A DNA stretch of 64,000 nucleotides from positions 121,558,458-121,622,457 of the forward strand of contig NC_081552.1 of assembly GCF_963082655.1 (NCBI RefSeq), given 5' to 3'. This DNA comes from Stomoxys calcitrans (taxonomy: Eukaryota; Arthropoda; Insecta; Diptera; Muscidae). Below, piece by piece: positions 32,935 through 44,695 of this stretch. Numbering within the stretch: position 1 is the stretch's first letter; each line of letters begins with the position of its first letter. The position numbers and the translations under genes were made by a program. Under the pieces are notes generated by a model. It saw only the letters and a program-made list of their open reading frames with translations, was not told the DNA's origin and did not search any database.

Positions 32935-34225
32935 TTTCTGCTACTGCCAATGTTGATCAAAATATATTAAAATCTTACTCTTTATTAGACAACTGGTTTG
33001 CTAAATCAGTCCCTCGAATTATTGTATGTGATAATTCTTAACCACCTTGGAATCCAAGAAATTTATCGAAACTGAGAAATAATAAGAATAAACGGTATAA
33101 GAAATATACTTAATCGAGAACTACACTCGATTTTCCAAACTATTCATTAGCAATTTCAAAGTACAATATTGAAAACAAGCTGGCTCATCGCAATTACTTG
33201 AATAAAATGAAATCGTCTAAAAATCCAATCCTAAGTCTTTCTTCAAATTTGTTAATTCTAAGCCCCGCATTAGTGGTTTACCTAACATGCTTTAATATGG
33301 TTCAGTGTCAATGGACACAGATTTAGATATCTCAAACATTTTCCCCGATTTGTTTTGCTACTTCTAATTCTTATAAACATTACGCACCTGACTATGAATA
33401 TCGCTGTATAATCAGAAATTACAGTACATTCGATTAGATGTTCCTTTGGTAGATCAAGACACTTAAAATCAATAAAATCTACATTTCATGCTGGTCCAGA
33501 TGGTGTCCCAGCGAGAATTTTGAATCAGTGTGCCGATCAACTTTCCTATCCTTTATTGATATTGTTTAATAGTTCATTAAACCAGGATATCTACCGCAGA
33601 TATGGAAAAAGTCTTTTATTATGTCATTGTTTAAATCCAGCAGTCGTAATGATGTATAATAGTTACAGGTGTATCTCCATACTTAGTGCTATTCCCAAGT
33701 TAGGTTGATATTCTATTCTGCTTTCGGAATAGCTGATGCAATTTTTCATTGTTTCGCGAGCGAAATTTGACAGCAATCAAATTTTTTTTGTTTCCACACC
33801 AAAAACCCGGTTCTTTATCTGCACTTATTGTTTGCTCTATTTTATAAACTTTTTCTCAAATAAATAAAGAAAAACGAACCACTGAAACCAATAAAACAAA
33901 CAAAAATGGTGCCGGCAATATTTTCAAGTGTTGCCACTATAATATTTGTTTGCCATTTTCTTCACTATAAGCAGAGTACTACTTTCCGCCTATCTTAGCC
34001 AACGTTTCGCAGACGATTCTTCTGTATGCAGTTTGACAGCATTCCGCCTGAAAATCTGAACAGAATACTCAGCTTTAATGGAGAAGATATTGATAGACTT
34101 AATCATTGCTCTCTTCATGTCAACACGGATTCAGGAAACCACGCTCAATAATAACAGACCTATCAGATAACATATGACAATTCCTCACAGATGTGCTGTG
34201 CACATTAGTTTGTAGATGGCTCTTA
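32935..34225 (+). pseudogene. Jockey/CR1-like reverse transcriptase remnant, split by an insertion
   Basis: The plus strand encodes in pieces the linker before the RT (PPWNPRNLSKLRNNKNKRYKK, about 33050-33105; IENKLAHRNYLNKMKSSKNP) and the RT N-terminal motifs GPDGVPARILNQCADQLSY and LLILFNSSLNQ (about 33495-33590), then YRCISILSAIPKL. After about 370 bp of unrelated DNA it resumes with QHGFRKPRSIITDLSDN (about 34118-34170). The motif order is that of Jockey-superfamily/CR1 RTs. Stops and frameshifts throughout; no YxDD box remains. A LOA-like RT begins immediately after. Confidence 0.78.
33712..34080. mobile_element. Probable DNA transposon (MITE) inside the RT remnant
   Basis: The RT reading before 33712 and after 34080 would be nearly continuous, so this block is an insertion. 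Its ends look like imperfect inverted repeats: left TATTCTATTCTGCTTTCGG, reversed right TATTCTGTTCAGATTTTCAG. I could not settle a target duplication or superfamily. Confidence 0.5.
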
Positions 34226-34239
34226 CAGGTTTGTTCTAC

Positions 34240-35778
34240 TGTTGAACAGCAATCGATGTCGCTTTAACACCATGGCAAAGTTGCACAAGGCGCGACACAT
34301 GGGGGCATTTTATCGCCACTCCTATGGGTGACCACTATAAATGACCTATTACGGACGCTAACTGAGGATGGATTTGAACCCGATGTTATAAAACTTCTTA
34401 GGGGTAAGGATACGAACCAGCTATGCAGAAGGACCAATAGGGTGTTGCAAATGTCATATGACTGGGCTAGACCCAGGGGTCTCAATATTAACCCAGGGAA
34501 GACTGAAATATGACTGTTCACGAGAAAGACGAAGGTGGGTCAATTTGACGCGCCACGTTTCCTCAAAAAATCGATTTCGATATCTGACAAAAATCAAATA
34601 CTTAGGTCTGAGAAGGCTCACAGATGTTGGGCACTAAATAGACGGGCCGTAAGCTTGAAATGGGGCCTAAATCCGAGGATAGTTCACTGGCTCTACAGGA
34701 CAGTGATTAGACCAATACTTACTTACGCCTCAGCTGTTTGGTATACTGCTATGGAGAAAAAGTGCAACATAAGGACCCTACAACAGGTTCAGAGAACATA
34801 TTGTCTTGGCATAGGCGGAGCGATGAGGACCACTCCCACTAGGGCATGGAGACTATTCTAGATATCCGACCCATTGACATACAGATTAAATGTGAGGCAG
34901 CAACTGCGGCTATAAGACTAAAGGCGATGGGAGAATGGATTGAGGATGGGAGCAGCCCATACCATCACGGTATAATCGAGGCGAAGATAGGAAACCTGGA
35001 AGGAAAGAGGTTTCTGATCGGAAACCTCCGGAAGATCATGTTACACGGATAGATCAAATCTAGGGGACAGAGTGGGCCTGGGGGTCTATATTTAGAACCC
35101 ATAATAATAAGGTCCTGCAGGCAGCGACCCGGGCGATCATGGAATGCGTGAAGTGGTGTGGTACTAACGCGAGGACGTCGAGTATCATCATCTTTACGGA
35201 CAGTAAAATGACCATAAGGGCAATCACAAGCAGGACGGTAAGGTCACGAACAGTCATATAGTGTAAGAAGGATTTTAACGCCTACTCTGAAGATAGCACA
35301 ATCCGCATCGTTTGGGTGCCGGGCCATAACGAAGTAAGGGGGAATGAAAGGACAGACGATTTGGCAGTAAAGGCCAGAGAACTGCCGTCGATAAACTTGG
35401 GTAACCCGAACCCTATCGGGTCGACACAGTCCGATTTGAGGGCGTGGGATACAAACTCGCTTGTAACACTGTGGAACAGCGAAACAGTCGGTAGGACGGC
35501 GAAAATCCTATGGGGTGATCCAGATCGTGGGAGGACGAGGCTAATACTGAAAGGCAGTAAGAAGGAGGTCAGTATAGCTTTTGGTGCCTTAACGGGACAT
35601 ATAGGACTTCGAGCTCACTTATGCAAAATCGGTGCGTTGTAAGTAGCACGGAACTTCTCACTTAAAATTTTCTTTTTCGAGGTTACTTTTTAGTTTTTAG
35701 AGTGCACAACAAACCGATAACTGGCTTATGTTATGTCTATAGTGGCATGGGGCAGATTAATATCTGCACCTTCTTTTC
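34240..35778 (+). pseudogene. LOA/I-group retrotransposon copy 2, RT active site deleted
   Basis: Reads VAQGATHGGILSPLLW (RT motif before the active site, about 34271-34320), then EDGFEPDVIKLLRGK where the related copy at 11.7 kb has FEPVWYVDDVII: 15 bases are lost in frame, removing V-W-Y-V-D. The connector FDAPRFLKKSISIS, VQRTYCLGIGGAMRTTPTR and an RNase H domain follow (IFTDSKMTIRAI at about 35190-35225; the Glu of QAEIRA is replaced in QAATRA), then VPGHNEVRGNERTDDLA. The 3'-UTR ends at about 35778 with GGCATGGGGCAGATTAATAT. Several frameshifts. Cannot be active. Confidence 0.86.
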
Positions 35779-36530
35779 ATGTTTGTGGAACCTCTTCAGA
35801 GTTCCACACATGTTTGAAAATCCGCTTTTTAACCAGATCCTCCACTTGGGACCGATGATCTGGTGGAATCCTATCGGATGCACTGCTGATATCCATGTCT
35901 ACATATTGACATATGAGCTCATCTCTGTTGTGCTTCTTGCCACTCTGATGTAAGAGTGCGGCTACTTGCTTATTTCAGCGACTATCTTCCCCATCCGTTA
36001 CAGATGTGTCATCCTTTTGGAAGTCACAGTCATCAACGAACACTGAGGAGCGTTCCGTTCCGACTTTGTTTCCCTCCGCAAGACACTGTCTGTAGTCTCC
36101 ATTGCGGGAGGGCTGGCTTGGTCTTTCCAAAGTATTTGAAGGCGGGGAGCTCTTGTTCAGGGTTTTAGCAGTGTTATGCTTTTCGGTAGATCTTATACTC
36201 TTTCCAGCTTCTGTAGAAGTGCCTGCAATGTCAGTTATATCCTAACCAGTATCCTGCACTTTCGCTCGATTGCGCCGCTAGTATACTCCTTAATATCCTT
36301 CGTCGTGCCCCGGATTGCTTTATCTGCTTCTTGTGAGCTTAGCAAAACCCTCGCTCATTCACTGCTGCCGTCATCTCGCTGTCCTCATCTCTCCATTTGG
36401 CGCGATGACTGTCTCACTGACATTGTCGCAGTCTGAATCGGAAACACCACATTTACTTAAAGGCTGGAGACAAACGCATCCTTTTGGTTTATCCATCTCT
36501 TCCTCATCTGCTAGTTTGACACTAACCAAA
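35779..36530 (-). pseudogene. Decayed coding-like stretch, possibly a retroelement ORF1
   Basis: The reverse strand gives long, compositionally protein-like pieces: ADEEEMDKPKGCVCLQPLSK (36440-36515), then SPPSNTLERPSQPSRNGDYR and VGTERSSVFVDDCDFQKDD around 35990-36150, and ISSASDRIPPDHRSQVEDLV near 35845-35905, separated by a few stops. GC is higher than in neighbouring DNA. The hydrophilic Ser/Asp/Lys-rich character resembles non-LTR ORF1/gag proteins, but I recognise no domain. It could also be a decayed host exon. Confidence 0.4.
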
Positions 36531-36551
36531 TTAAACAAAAATAATCTTATA

Positions 36552-36788
36552 TTGGGTTGCCCAAAAAGTAATTGCGGATTTTTCATATAGTCGGCGTTGA
36601 CAAATTTTTTCACAGCTTGTGACTCTGTAATTGCATTCTTTCTTCTGTCAGTTATCAGCTGTTAATTTTAGCTTGCTTTAGAAAAAAAGTGTAAAAAAAG
36701 TATATTTGATTAAAGTTCATTCTAAGTTTTATTAAAAATGCATTTACTTTCTTTAAAAAAATCCGCAATTACTTTTTGGGCAACCCAA
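36552..36788 (+). mobile_element. mariner-type MITE, copy 2
   Basis: 237 bp with the same terminal inverted repeats as copy 1; TA at 36550-36551 and 36789-36790. A family A copy starts five bases after the right TA. Confidence 0.93.
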
Positions 36789-36793
36789 TATAT

Positions 36794-37794
36794 AACAAGT
36801 AAAAGCGTGCTAAGTTCGGCAGGGCCGAATCTTATATACCCTCCACCATGGATCGCATTTGTCGAGTTATTTTCCCGGCATCTCTTCTTAAGCAAAAAAG
36901 GATATAAGAAAAGAGTTGCTCTGCTATTAAAACGATATAAAGATATGGTCCGGTTCGGACCACAATTAAATTATATGTTGGAGACCTGTATAAAATTTCC
37001 GCCAATTCGTATAAGAATTGCGCCCATTGGGGCTCACGAAGTAAAATAGAGAGAACGATTTATATGGGATCTGTATCGGGCTATAGACCGATTCAGACCA
37101 TAATAAACTCGTTTGTTGATGGTCATGAGAGGATCCGTCGTACAAAATTTCAGGCATATAGAATAATAATTGCGACCTCTAGGGGTCAAGAAGTCAAGAA
37201 CCCAGATCGGTTTATATGGCAGCTATATCAGGTTATGAACCGATTTAAACCTTATTTGACACAGTTGTTGAAAGTAAAAATAAAATACGTCATGCAAAAT
37301 TTCAGCCAAATCGGATAGGAATTGCGCCCAAGAAGTCAAAATCCCCAGATCTGTTTATATGACAGCTAAATCAGGTTATTGCCCGATTTCAACCATACTT
37401 GGCACAGTTGTTGCATATCATAACGAAATACTTCGTGCAAAAATTCATTCAAATCGGATAAGAATTGTGCCCTCTAGAGGCTAAAAAAGTCAAGACCCAA
37501 GATCGGTTTATATGGCAGCTATATCAAAACATGGACCGATATAGCCCATTTACAATACCAACCGACCTACACTAATAAGAAGTATTTGTGCAAAATTTCA
37601 AGCGGCTAGCTTTACTCCTTCGGAAGTTAGCGTGCTTTCGACAGACAGACGGACGGACATGGCTAGATCGACATAAAATGTCGCGACGATCAAGAATATA
37701 TATATTTTATGGGGTCTCAGACGAATATTTCGAGTAGTTACAAACAGAATGACGAAATTAGTATACCCCCATCTTATGGTGGAGGGTATAAAAA
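36794..37794 (+). mobile_element. Family A copy 5
   Basis: Complete: AACAAGTAAAAGCGTGCTAA, TTCGGCAGGGCCGAA (one arm mismatch), internal units and a terminal CTTATGGTGGAGGGTATAAAA. Its last bases overlap the TATAAAAATCAATTTG start of a family B copy. Confidence 0.9.
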
Positions 37795-39623
37795 TCAATT
37801 TGTGTTTGGTTGTTTGTTTGTTTGTGTGTTCCTTATAGACTCAGAAACGGCTGAACCGATTTACTTGAAATTTTCACAGATGGTTCACAGATGGTGCATA
37901 ATGTAATAATTTTTTGATATCTGAAGGGGGGAGGACGCTCCTCCTTACCCTAACTTTCAGAACGCCAGATCTCGGAGACGGGTGGTGCGATTTAAGCGAA
38001 ATTTTGTGTGCTCTCATATAGTACCCTAAAAAAAAAATTTGGTATCCAAATTTCGGATGGGGTACCTAGGGGGGCTGCCCCACCCTAAAACCTACCAAAT
38101 ATATATTTAGACCAATCACGACAATATGGGACTCAAATGAAAGGTATTTGCGAGTAGAATACGAATCTGATATCCAAACGTGGGACCACGTGTCTGGGGG
38201 TCCACCCCTTCCCCAAAACACCCCCCAAACAGGACTTATTTACTGACCATGAAAATATGGGGCTTAAATAAAAGGTATTTTAGTGTAGAATTCGAATCTG
38301 GTATTCATTCTGGCCGCCTCCCCCCAAAAACATCCCCCAAAGGGGACAAATTTACGACCATAGCAATATGGGGCTCAAATGAAAGGTCTTTGGGAGTAAA
38401 GCACGAATCAGCCAACCAACCAACCACCACACACCACCCAAATAGGAAGTATTTGCTGACTATTGCAATATGAGGCTCAAATAAGAGGGTTTTTAGAGTA
38501 GAGCACGAATCCGACGTATATTTTCAAGGCCAACTCACTGAGTGGCCGACCATCCCCCAAAACACCCCCCAAGACGATCATGTTTGCCGACTATGGAAAT
38601 ATGGGGCTCAAATTAAAAGTATTTTTGAGTAGACCACGTATCTGATATCAGCATTAGGGACCAACTGTCTATGGGACGTCGCACCACCATATAGGAAGAT
38701 TTGCTCACCAAGACAATTTGGGTCTAAATATTTATAGCTTTCAGGGCCAATACCCCAAACCGGACATATTTGCTGACTTTTGCAATAAGGAGTTCAAATG
38801 AGATTAGAAAATGGATTTGATATCCAATTTTGGGGTCAATTGCAATATGGGGTTCAAATAAATGATATATGAGAATAGAGCACGTTGCTGACATATTTAA
38901 ATCGAGAATAAATCGGGCATATTTTCCGACCATATCAATGTGGAGCTTAAATGAAAGGCATTGGCCCATTTTTCTGGGGGTATACCCCCTTCCCAAAACA
39001 GCAATTTTTTACGGACCATCGCAATATGGGGCTCAAATAAAGGTATTTGGGAGTAGAAAACGAATTTGATATCCAAATGTAGGACCAAGTATTTACGGCA
39101 CCACCCTTTCCCCAAAAAACCCCCCAAAGGGTAAACATTTTTCGACCATGCCAATATATGGCTCAAATGAAAGGTATTTGAGATTAGAAAAAGAATTTGA
39201 TAACCCATTTTGGGGCCATGTGTTTGGGGGACGCCTCATCGTGTAAACTCCTATAAACCAATGCCAATATGGGGTTTAAATAAATGGTATTTGAAAGAAG
39301 AACACGATGCTGATATTTTTTCAGGGCCAAGTGTCTAAGGGACCTCACCCCCGAAAACACCCTAAATCAGATATCATGATGATATCGGGCTGAAATAAAG
39401 TATTTTTAGAATGGAGTACACCTTACATCCAAACTTAAATTCGTAGACCAATAGAGATCATATGGGATTTAGATAAAAGCACTGTTTGTCAAGCGAAATT
39501 ATATTTTCGTAACACGGTATTTCTCTAAAAGCTTTTTAATAGTCCAAAAAAAATATTCCAAGGAAACTTGTGTTCCATATAAAGTAAAAGAAGGCTCAGT
39601 GGAGCGAGCCCGGGTCAGCTAGT
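37788..39623 (+). mobile_element. Family B copy, full length
   Basis: 5' TATAAAAATCAATTTGTGTT with TTTG repeats, the CAGAAACGGCTGAACCGATT block, about a dozen degenerate units, and a 3' GAGCCCGGGTCAGCTAGT at 39623. At about 1.84 kb it is the best complete reference for the family in this window. No helicase or replication-initiator frame; non-autonomous. Confidence 0.8.
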
Positions 39624-39782
39624 AACCGATATAAAAACATTAACCAACAAAAAACTTTGACACAAACTAAAAACATATACTTATACTTATAAAAGTCAAA
39701 CCAGAAATTCCCATATGAGCTTATATAGTAATTCTACTAACGAACCAATGTACGGGTATATGTAGGCAGACAATATGCACGA

Positions 39783-40301
39783 AGAAACAAGTTCTTTGCC
39801 CGGTATCTCTTTGTAGGCGAACAAAGGATAATAATGGATGAGAATTGCTATATCAAGTTTTCAACGAATTCGGGTCATACTTGGCTTGGATGTTGGAGAC
39901 CATAGTATTGGGTTGCCCAAAAAGTAATTGCGGTTTTTTTAAAAGAAAGTAAATGCATTTTTAATAAAATTTAGAATGAACTTTAATCAAATATACTTTT
40001 TTACACTTTTTTTCTAAAGCAAGCTAAAAGTAACAGCTAATAACTGACAGAAGAAAGAATTCAATTATAGAGTCACAAGCTGTGAAAAAAATTTGTCAAC
40101 GCCGACTATATGAAAAATCCGCAATTACTTTTTGGGCAACCAATAAATGCCATTGTGTTAAATTTCAACTAAATCGAATAAGAAATACGCCCTCCAAAGG
40201 CTCAAGAAGTAAAATCGGGAGATCGGTTTATATATGTGCTTTATCAGGCTATGAACGGACGGCACTGTGTAAAATGTCAATCAAACCGGCGGCAAATGCG
40301 C
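39783..40301 (+). mobile_element. Old family A copy, split by mariner MITE 3
   Basis: TTCTTTGCCCGGTATCTCTT and TGTTGGAGACCATAG (left) resume after the MITE as AAATTTCAACTAAATCGAAT and GGCTCAAGAAGTAAAATCGG. The right end is cut by the reversed copy starting at 40302. Confidence 0.65.
39908..40143 (-). mobile_element. mariner-type MITE, copy 3
   Basis: 236 bp, reversed relative to the other three, with TA at 39906-39907 and 40144-40145. One C is lost from the right terminal repeat (GGGCAACCAA). Confidence 0.92.
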
Positions 40302-41941
40302 TTTTTATACCCTCCACCATAAGATGGGGGGTATACTAATTACGTCATTCTGTTTGTAACTACTCGAAATATTCGTCTGAGACCCCATAAAGTATATATA
40401 TTCTTGATCGTCGCGATATTTTATGTCGATCTAGCCATGTCCGTCCGTCTGTCCGTCCGTCCGTCTGTCTGTCGAAAGCACGCTAACTTCCGAAGGAGTA
40501 AAGCTAGCCGCTTGAAATTTTGCACAAATACTTCTTATTAGTGTAAGTCAGTTGGTATTGTAAATGGGCCATATCGGTCCATGTTTTGATATAGCTGCCA
40601 TATAAACCGATCTTGGGTCTTGACTTCTTGAGCCTCTAGAGTGCGCAATTCTTATCCGATTGGAGTGAAATTTTGCACGACGTGTTTTGTTATGATTCCC
40701 AACAACTGTGCCACGTATGGTTGAAATCGGTCTATAACCTGATATAGCTGCCATATAAACCGATCTTGGGTCTTGACTCCTTGAGCCTCTAGAGGGCGCA
40801 ATTCTTATCCGATTGGAATGAAATTGTTCACGACGTGTTTTGTTATGATTCCCAACAACTGTGCCACGTATGGTTTAAATCGGTCTATAACCTGTTATAG
40901 CTGCCATATAAACCGATCTTGGGTATTGACTTCTTGAGCTTCTAGCGGGCACAATTTTTATCCGATTTGAATGAATTTTTGCACGAAGTATTTCGTTATG
41001 ACATCCAACAACTGTGCCAAGTATGGTTCAAATCGGTCCATAACCTGATATAGCTGTCATATAAACAGATCTGGGGATTTGACTTCTTGAGCTTCTAGAG
41101 GGCCCAATTCTTATCCGATTTGGCTGAAATTTTGCATGACGTATTTTATTCTTACTTTCAACAACTGTGTCAAATAACGTTCAAATCGGTCCATGACCTG
41201 ATATAGCTGCCATATAAACCGATCTGGGATCTTGACTTCTTGATCCCTAGAGGTCGCAATTCTTGTCCGATTGGAATGAAATTTGCACGACGTGTTTTGC
41301 TATGATATTCAATAACTGTGTCAAGTATGGTTCAAATCGGTTCATAACCTGATATAGCAGCCATATAAACCGATCTTGGGTCTTGACATCTTGAGCCTCT
41401 AGAGTGCGCAATTCTTATCCGATTGGAATGAAATTTCGCACGACGTGTTTTGTCATGATATCCAACATCTGTGCCAAGAATGGTTCAAATCGGTCTATAA
41501 CCTGATATAGCTGTCATATAAACCGATCTTGGGTCTTGAATTCTTCAGCCTCTAGAAGGCGCAATTCTTATCCGATTTGCCTGAAATTTTGTACGACGGA
41601 TTCTCTCATGACCGTCAACATACGTGTATATTATGGTCTGAATCGGTCTATAGCCCGATACAGCTCCCATATAAATCGATATCTCTATTTTACTTCTTGA
41701 GCCCCCAAAGGGCGCAATTCTTATTCGAATTGGCTGACATTTTACACAGGTCTCCAACATATAATTTAATTGTGGTCCAAACCGGACCATATCTTGATAT
41801 CGCTCTAAAAGCAGAGCAAATCTTTTCTTATATCCTGTTTTGCCTAAAAAGAGATGCCGGGAAAAGAACTCGACAAATGCGATCCATGGTGGAGGGTATA
41901 TAAGATTCGGCCCGGCCGAGTTTAGCACGCTTTTACTTGTT
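40302..41941 (-). mobile_element. Family A copy 6
   Basis: Reversed complete copy: terminal TTTTTATACCCTCCACCATA at the left, about eight internal units, then GGAGGGTATATAAGATTCGG, CCCGGCCGAG and CACGCTTTTACTTGTTA on the right. A GTCC microsatellite occurs at 40440-40470. Confidence 0.9.
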
Positions 41942-42246
41942 ATAGACTAAAGAAGTCAAATCGAGATCGGTTTCTATGGCAGGTATATCAGGTTGTACAC
42001 CGATGTTGACCATATTTGGTACAGAAGTTAGAAGTCATAAAGAAAGGCAGCGTGCAAAATTTCGGATAAGAATTGCGCCCTCTTGAAGCTCAAGAAGTCA
42101 AACACAGACATGGCTAGATTGACTTAAAATGTCATCACAATCAAGTTTATATATGTTTTATGGGGTCCTACACAAATATTCTGAAGTGTTACAAACGGAA
42201 TGGAGAACTTAATATGCTCCCATCCTATGGTGAAGGATATAAAAAT
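41942..42246 (+). mobile_element. Old family A 3' fragment
   Basis: GAAGTCAAATCGAGATCGGT, ACATGGCTAGATTGACTTAA and a worn terminal hairpin CCCATCCTATGGTGAAGGATATAAAAA, abutting the 5' end of the reversed copy. Copy 6 probably landed in or beside it. Confidence 0.7.
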
Positions 42247-42666
42247 AGATGTGAGCGTGCGTCCTCTCTGGCAAATGGAAGAGACTTAAGAGATGAGCAC
42301 GACAAACGAATCATCTGTTCGTGTAATATGACATCTTTTGCTTAAGACGAATCATTTTTGGCTTAAAAGAAGTTTTGAATTTTCGCAAACTTATCTCAAA
42401 CATTTAATTCTTTAGCACGTAGAAATTTTGATTAAAAATATTTAGTTATAGAGGAAAAGCTCCAGAAACCCTTTTTACTTAAAAAAAAAACAAACAAACA
42501 AACAAATACACTCTAACTAAGGACATTTTTACTCGTTTTGGAAAAATTTAACATTTATATATATCTAGTGAAATTATAAATCATATATGCAACTTTTAAA
42601 ATTATTGGGTCGGACATTTTGCGCTTATAACTATTGCCAAAATAATTTCACATTCAAAGTGAGTTA
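42247..42666. other. Unassigned AT-rich spacer
   Basis: No gene or recognised repeat; contains a CAAA microsatellite at about 42490. Confidence 0.35.
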
Positions 42667-43608
42667 TTATACCCTCCACCATAGGATGGGGGTTATACTA
42701 ATTTCGTCATTCTATTTGTAACTACTCGAAATATTCGTCTGAGACCCCATAAATTATATATATTCTTGATCATCGCAACATTTTATGTCGATCTAGCCAT
42801 GTCCGTCTGTCTGTCGAAAGCACGCTAACTTCCGAAGGAGTAAAGCTAGCCGCTTGAAATTTGCACGAATGCTTCTTATTAGTGTAGGTCGGTTGGTATT
42901 GTAAATGGGCCATATCGGTCCATGACCTGATATAGCTGCCATATAAACCGATTATGGGTCTTGACTTCTTGAGCCTCTAGAGTGCGCAATTCTTATCCGA
43001 TTTGAATGATAAGAAGTTATTTTGTTATAATATCCAACAACTGTACCAAGTATGGTTCAAATCGGTTCATAACCTGATATAGCTGTCATATAAACAGATC
43101 TGGGGACTTGACTTCTTGAGCTTCTAGAGGGCGCAATTCCTTTCCGATTTGGCTGAAATTTTGCATGACGTATTCTGTTCTTACTATCAACAACTATGTC
43201 AAGAAGGTTCAAATCGGTTCATAACCTGATATAGCTGCCATATAAACCGATCTGGGATCTTGACTTCATGAGCCTCTAGAGGTCGCAATTACTATCCGAT
43301 TTGTCTGAAATTTTGTACGACGGATCCTCTCATGACCATCAACATACCTGTTTATTATGATCTGAATCGGTCTATACCCCGATACAGCTCCCATATAAAT
43401 CGATCTCTCTAATTTACTTCTTGAGCCCCCAAAGGGCGCAATTCTTATTCGAATTAGCTGACATTTTACAATGAAAAGCAGACCAAATCTTTTCTTATAT
43501 CCTTTTTGCCTAAGAAGAGATGCCGGGAAAAGAACTCGACAAATGCGATCCATGGTGGAGGGTATATAAGATTCGGCCAGGACGAACTTAGCACGCTTTT
43601 ACTTGTTT
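42667..43608 (-). mobile_element. Family A copy 7
   Basis: Reversed, both ends present (TTATACCCTCCACCATAGG; CACGCTTTTACTTGTTT). About four internal units; the 5' part carries a deletion near 43470. The 5' palindrome has one changed base (TTCGGCCAGGACGAA). Confidence 0.87.
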
Positions 43609-44289
43609 AATATTGTCTTAAGTAAGCTATTTTGTCTATTTGTTTGACTTTGTGCTTATGTGAGCATCCATTCATCTGTACCTCTCATGACACTATTGGG
43701 CAACGGAAGCGGCGAAATACAGATGATTTGCTAAAAGAATGTAGAAGTTATGACCGGAATGGCGAGTAATAATTTTCTGGTGGACTTCTTTTCCGGACGT
43801 TGAAGGAAATTGACTTGTGTCTTTTTTATGTGTCAACATCTTCCTATTCCAAGTGAAAGCAAACATTTCACTTGGACTTCGTGATAGTAAGGTTTATTGC
43901 TTTACGCTGACCAAATGTGAGAGCACTTTCAATGAGTGGGGCTATTTATTTATGTTATTCTATTGTATTGTATAGCAGATAAGTGTCATAGGACTCCAAC
44001 AATTAAGGACATTTTGCTACATTATTATCAGAAGCAAGGTAGGCAACATTTTTTACAAATTAAGACTTGCATCAAATTAGAGTAGAATATAAACAAAAGA
44101 ATGCTAAGTTAGGTCGACCGAATCATGGGAAGCCAAAAAAAGAAATTTTTCTAAAAATGTACACAATATAATTACTGTTATATTTGAAGAAAGCAAATCG
44201 GATTCTTGTGGCTTTTGCAGAGCTTATGTGTGCGTCTCGTAACTTCAAGTCTCAATCAAATCGAATATATGTTGATATATAAGCCATTC
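43609..44289. other. Unassigned spacer
   Basis: No gene recognised. AACAAAAGAATGCTAAGTTA with GGTCGACCGAATC at 44091-44128 may be a decayed A/C-type 5' module. Confidence 0.35.
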
Positions 44290-44612
44290 TGTGGCTTATA
44301 ATCCGCCCCATTTCACTATGAACAACACATAAGACTACAACCAGTTAGTTGTGCGTCGAAATACCGAAAGATACCCCAGAAAATCTTTGTAAAGAATTCC
44401 GTACTGATCACAAAATCTCCAATTGTTCTCCATTCTGTACACCTAAGATGGTTCAAGTCTCACATCGGAGTCTGTTCGCCGTGAAAGCCCGGCGTCTTAA
44501 CAACGTCCCAATATGCCCTACACACACCGTCACTTGCCGCAACTTTTCTGCATAAGTATGCCGGTTCTCTTATGTGTACAGTAATTATATAGAAAGATAT
44601 ACTGGTTGACCT
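44290..44612 (-). mobile_element. Decayed LOA-like 3' end
   Basis: Aligns by eye with 10055-10400: ATCCGCCCCATTTCACTATG, AGAATTCCGTACTGATCACA, TGCCCTACACACACCGTCAC and CATAAGTATGCCGGTTCTC in the same order, with many substitutions. It covers the zinc-knuckle end and 3'-UTR. Confidence 0.72.
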
Positions 44613-44695
44613 TGTATTTTCCTTCTTAGTTTTAAACAATAATAAAAATAATCCGTATAGTACATAAGTTTCGGCCCGCCCGATCTTATATTAGT

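Noticed and set aside
35956..36590. Plus-strand frames in the GC-richer stretch
   Set aside because: The reverse strand gives the more protein-like peptides; the plus frames lack any recognised motif. Neither strand is certain.
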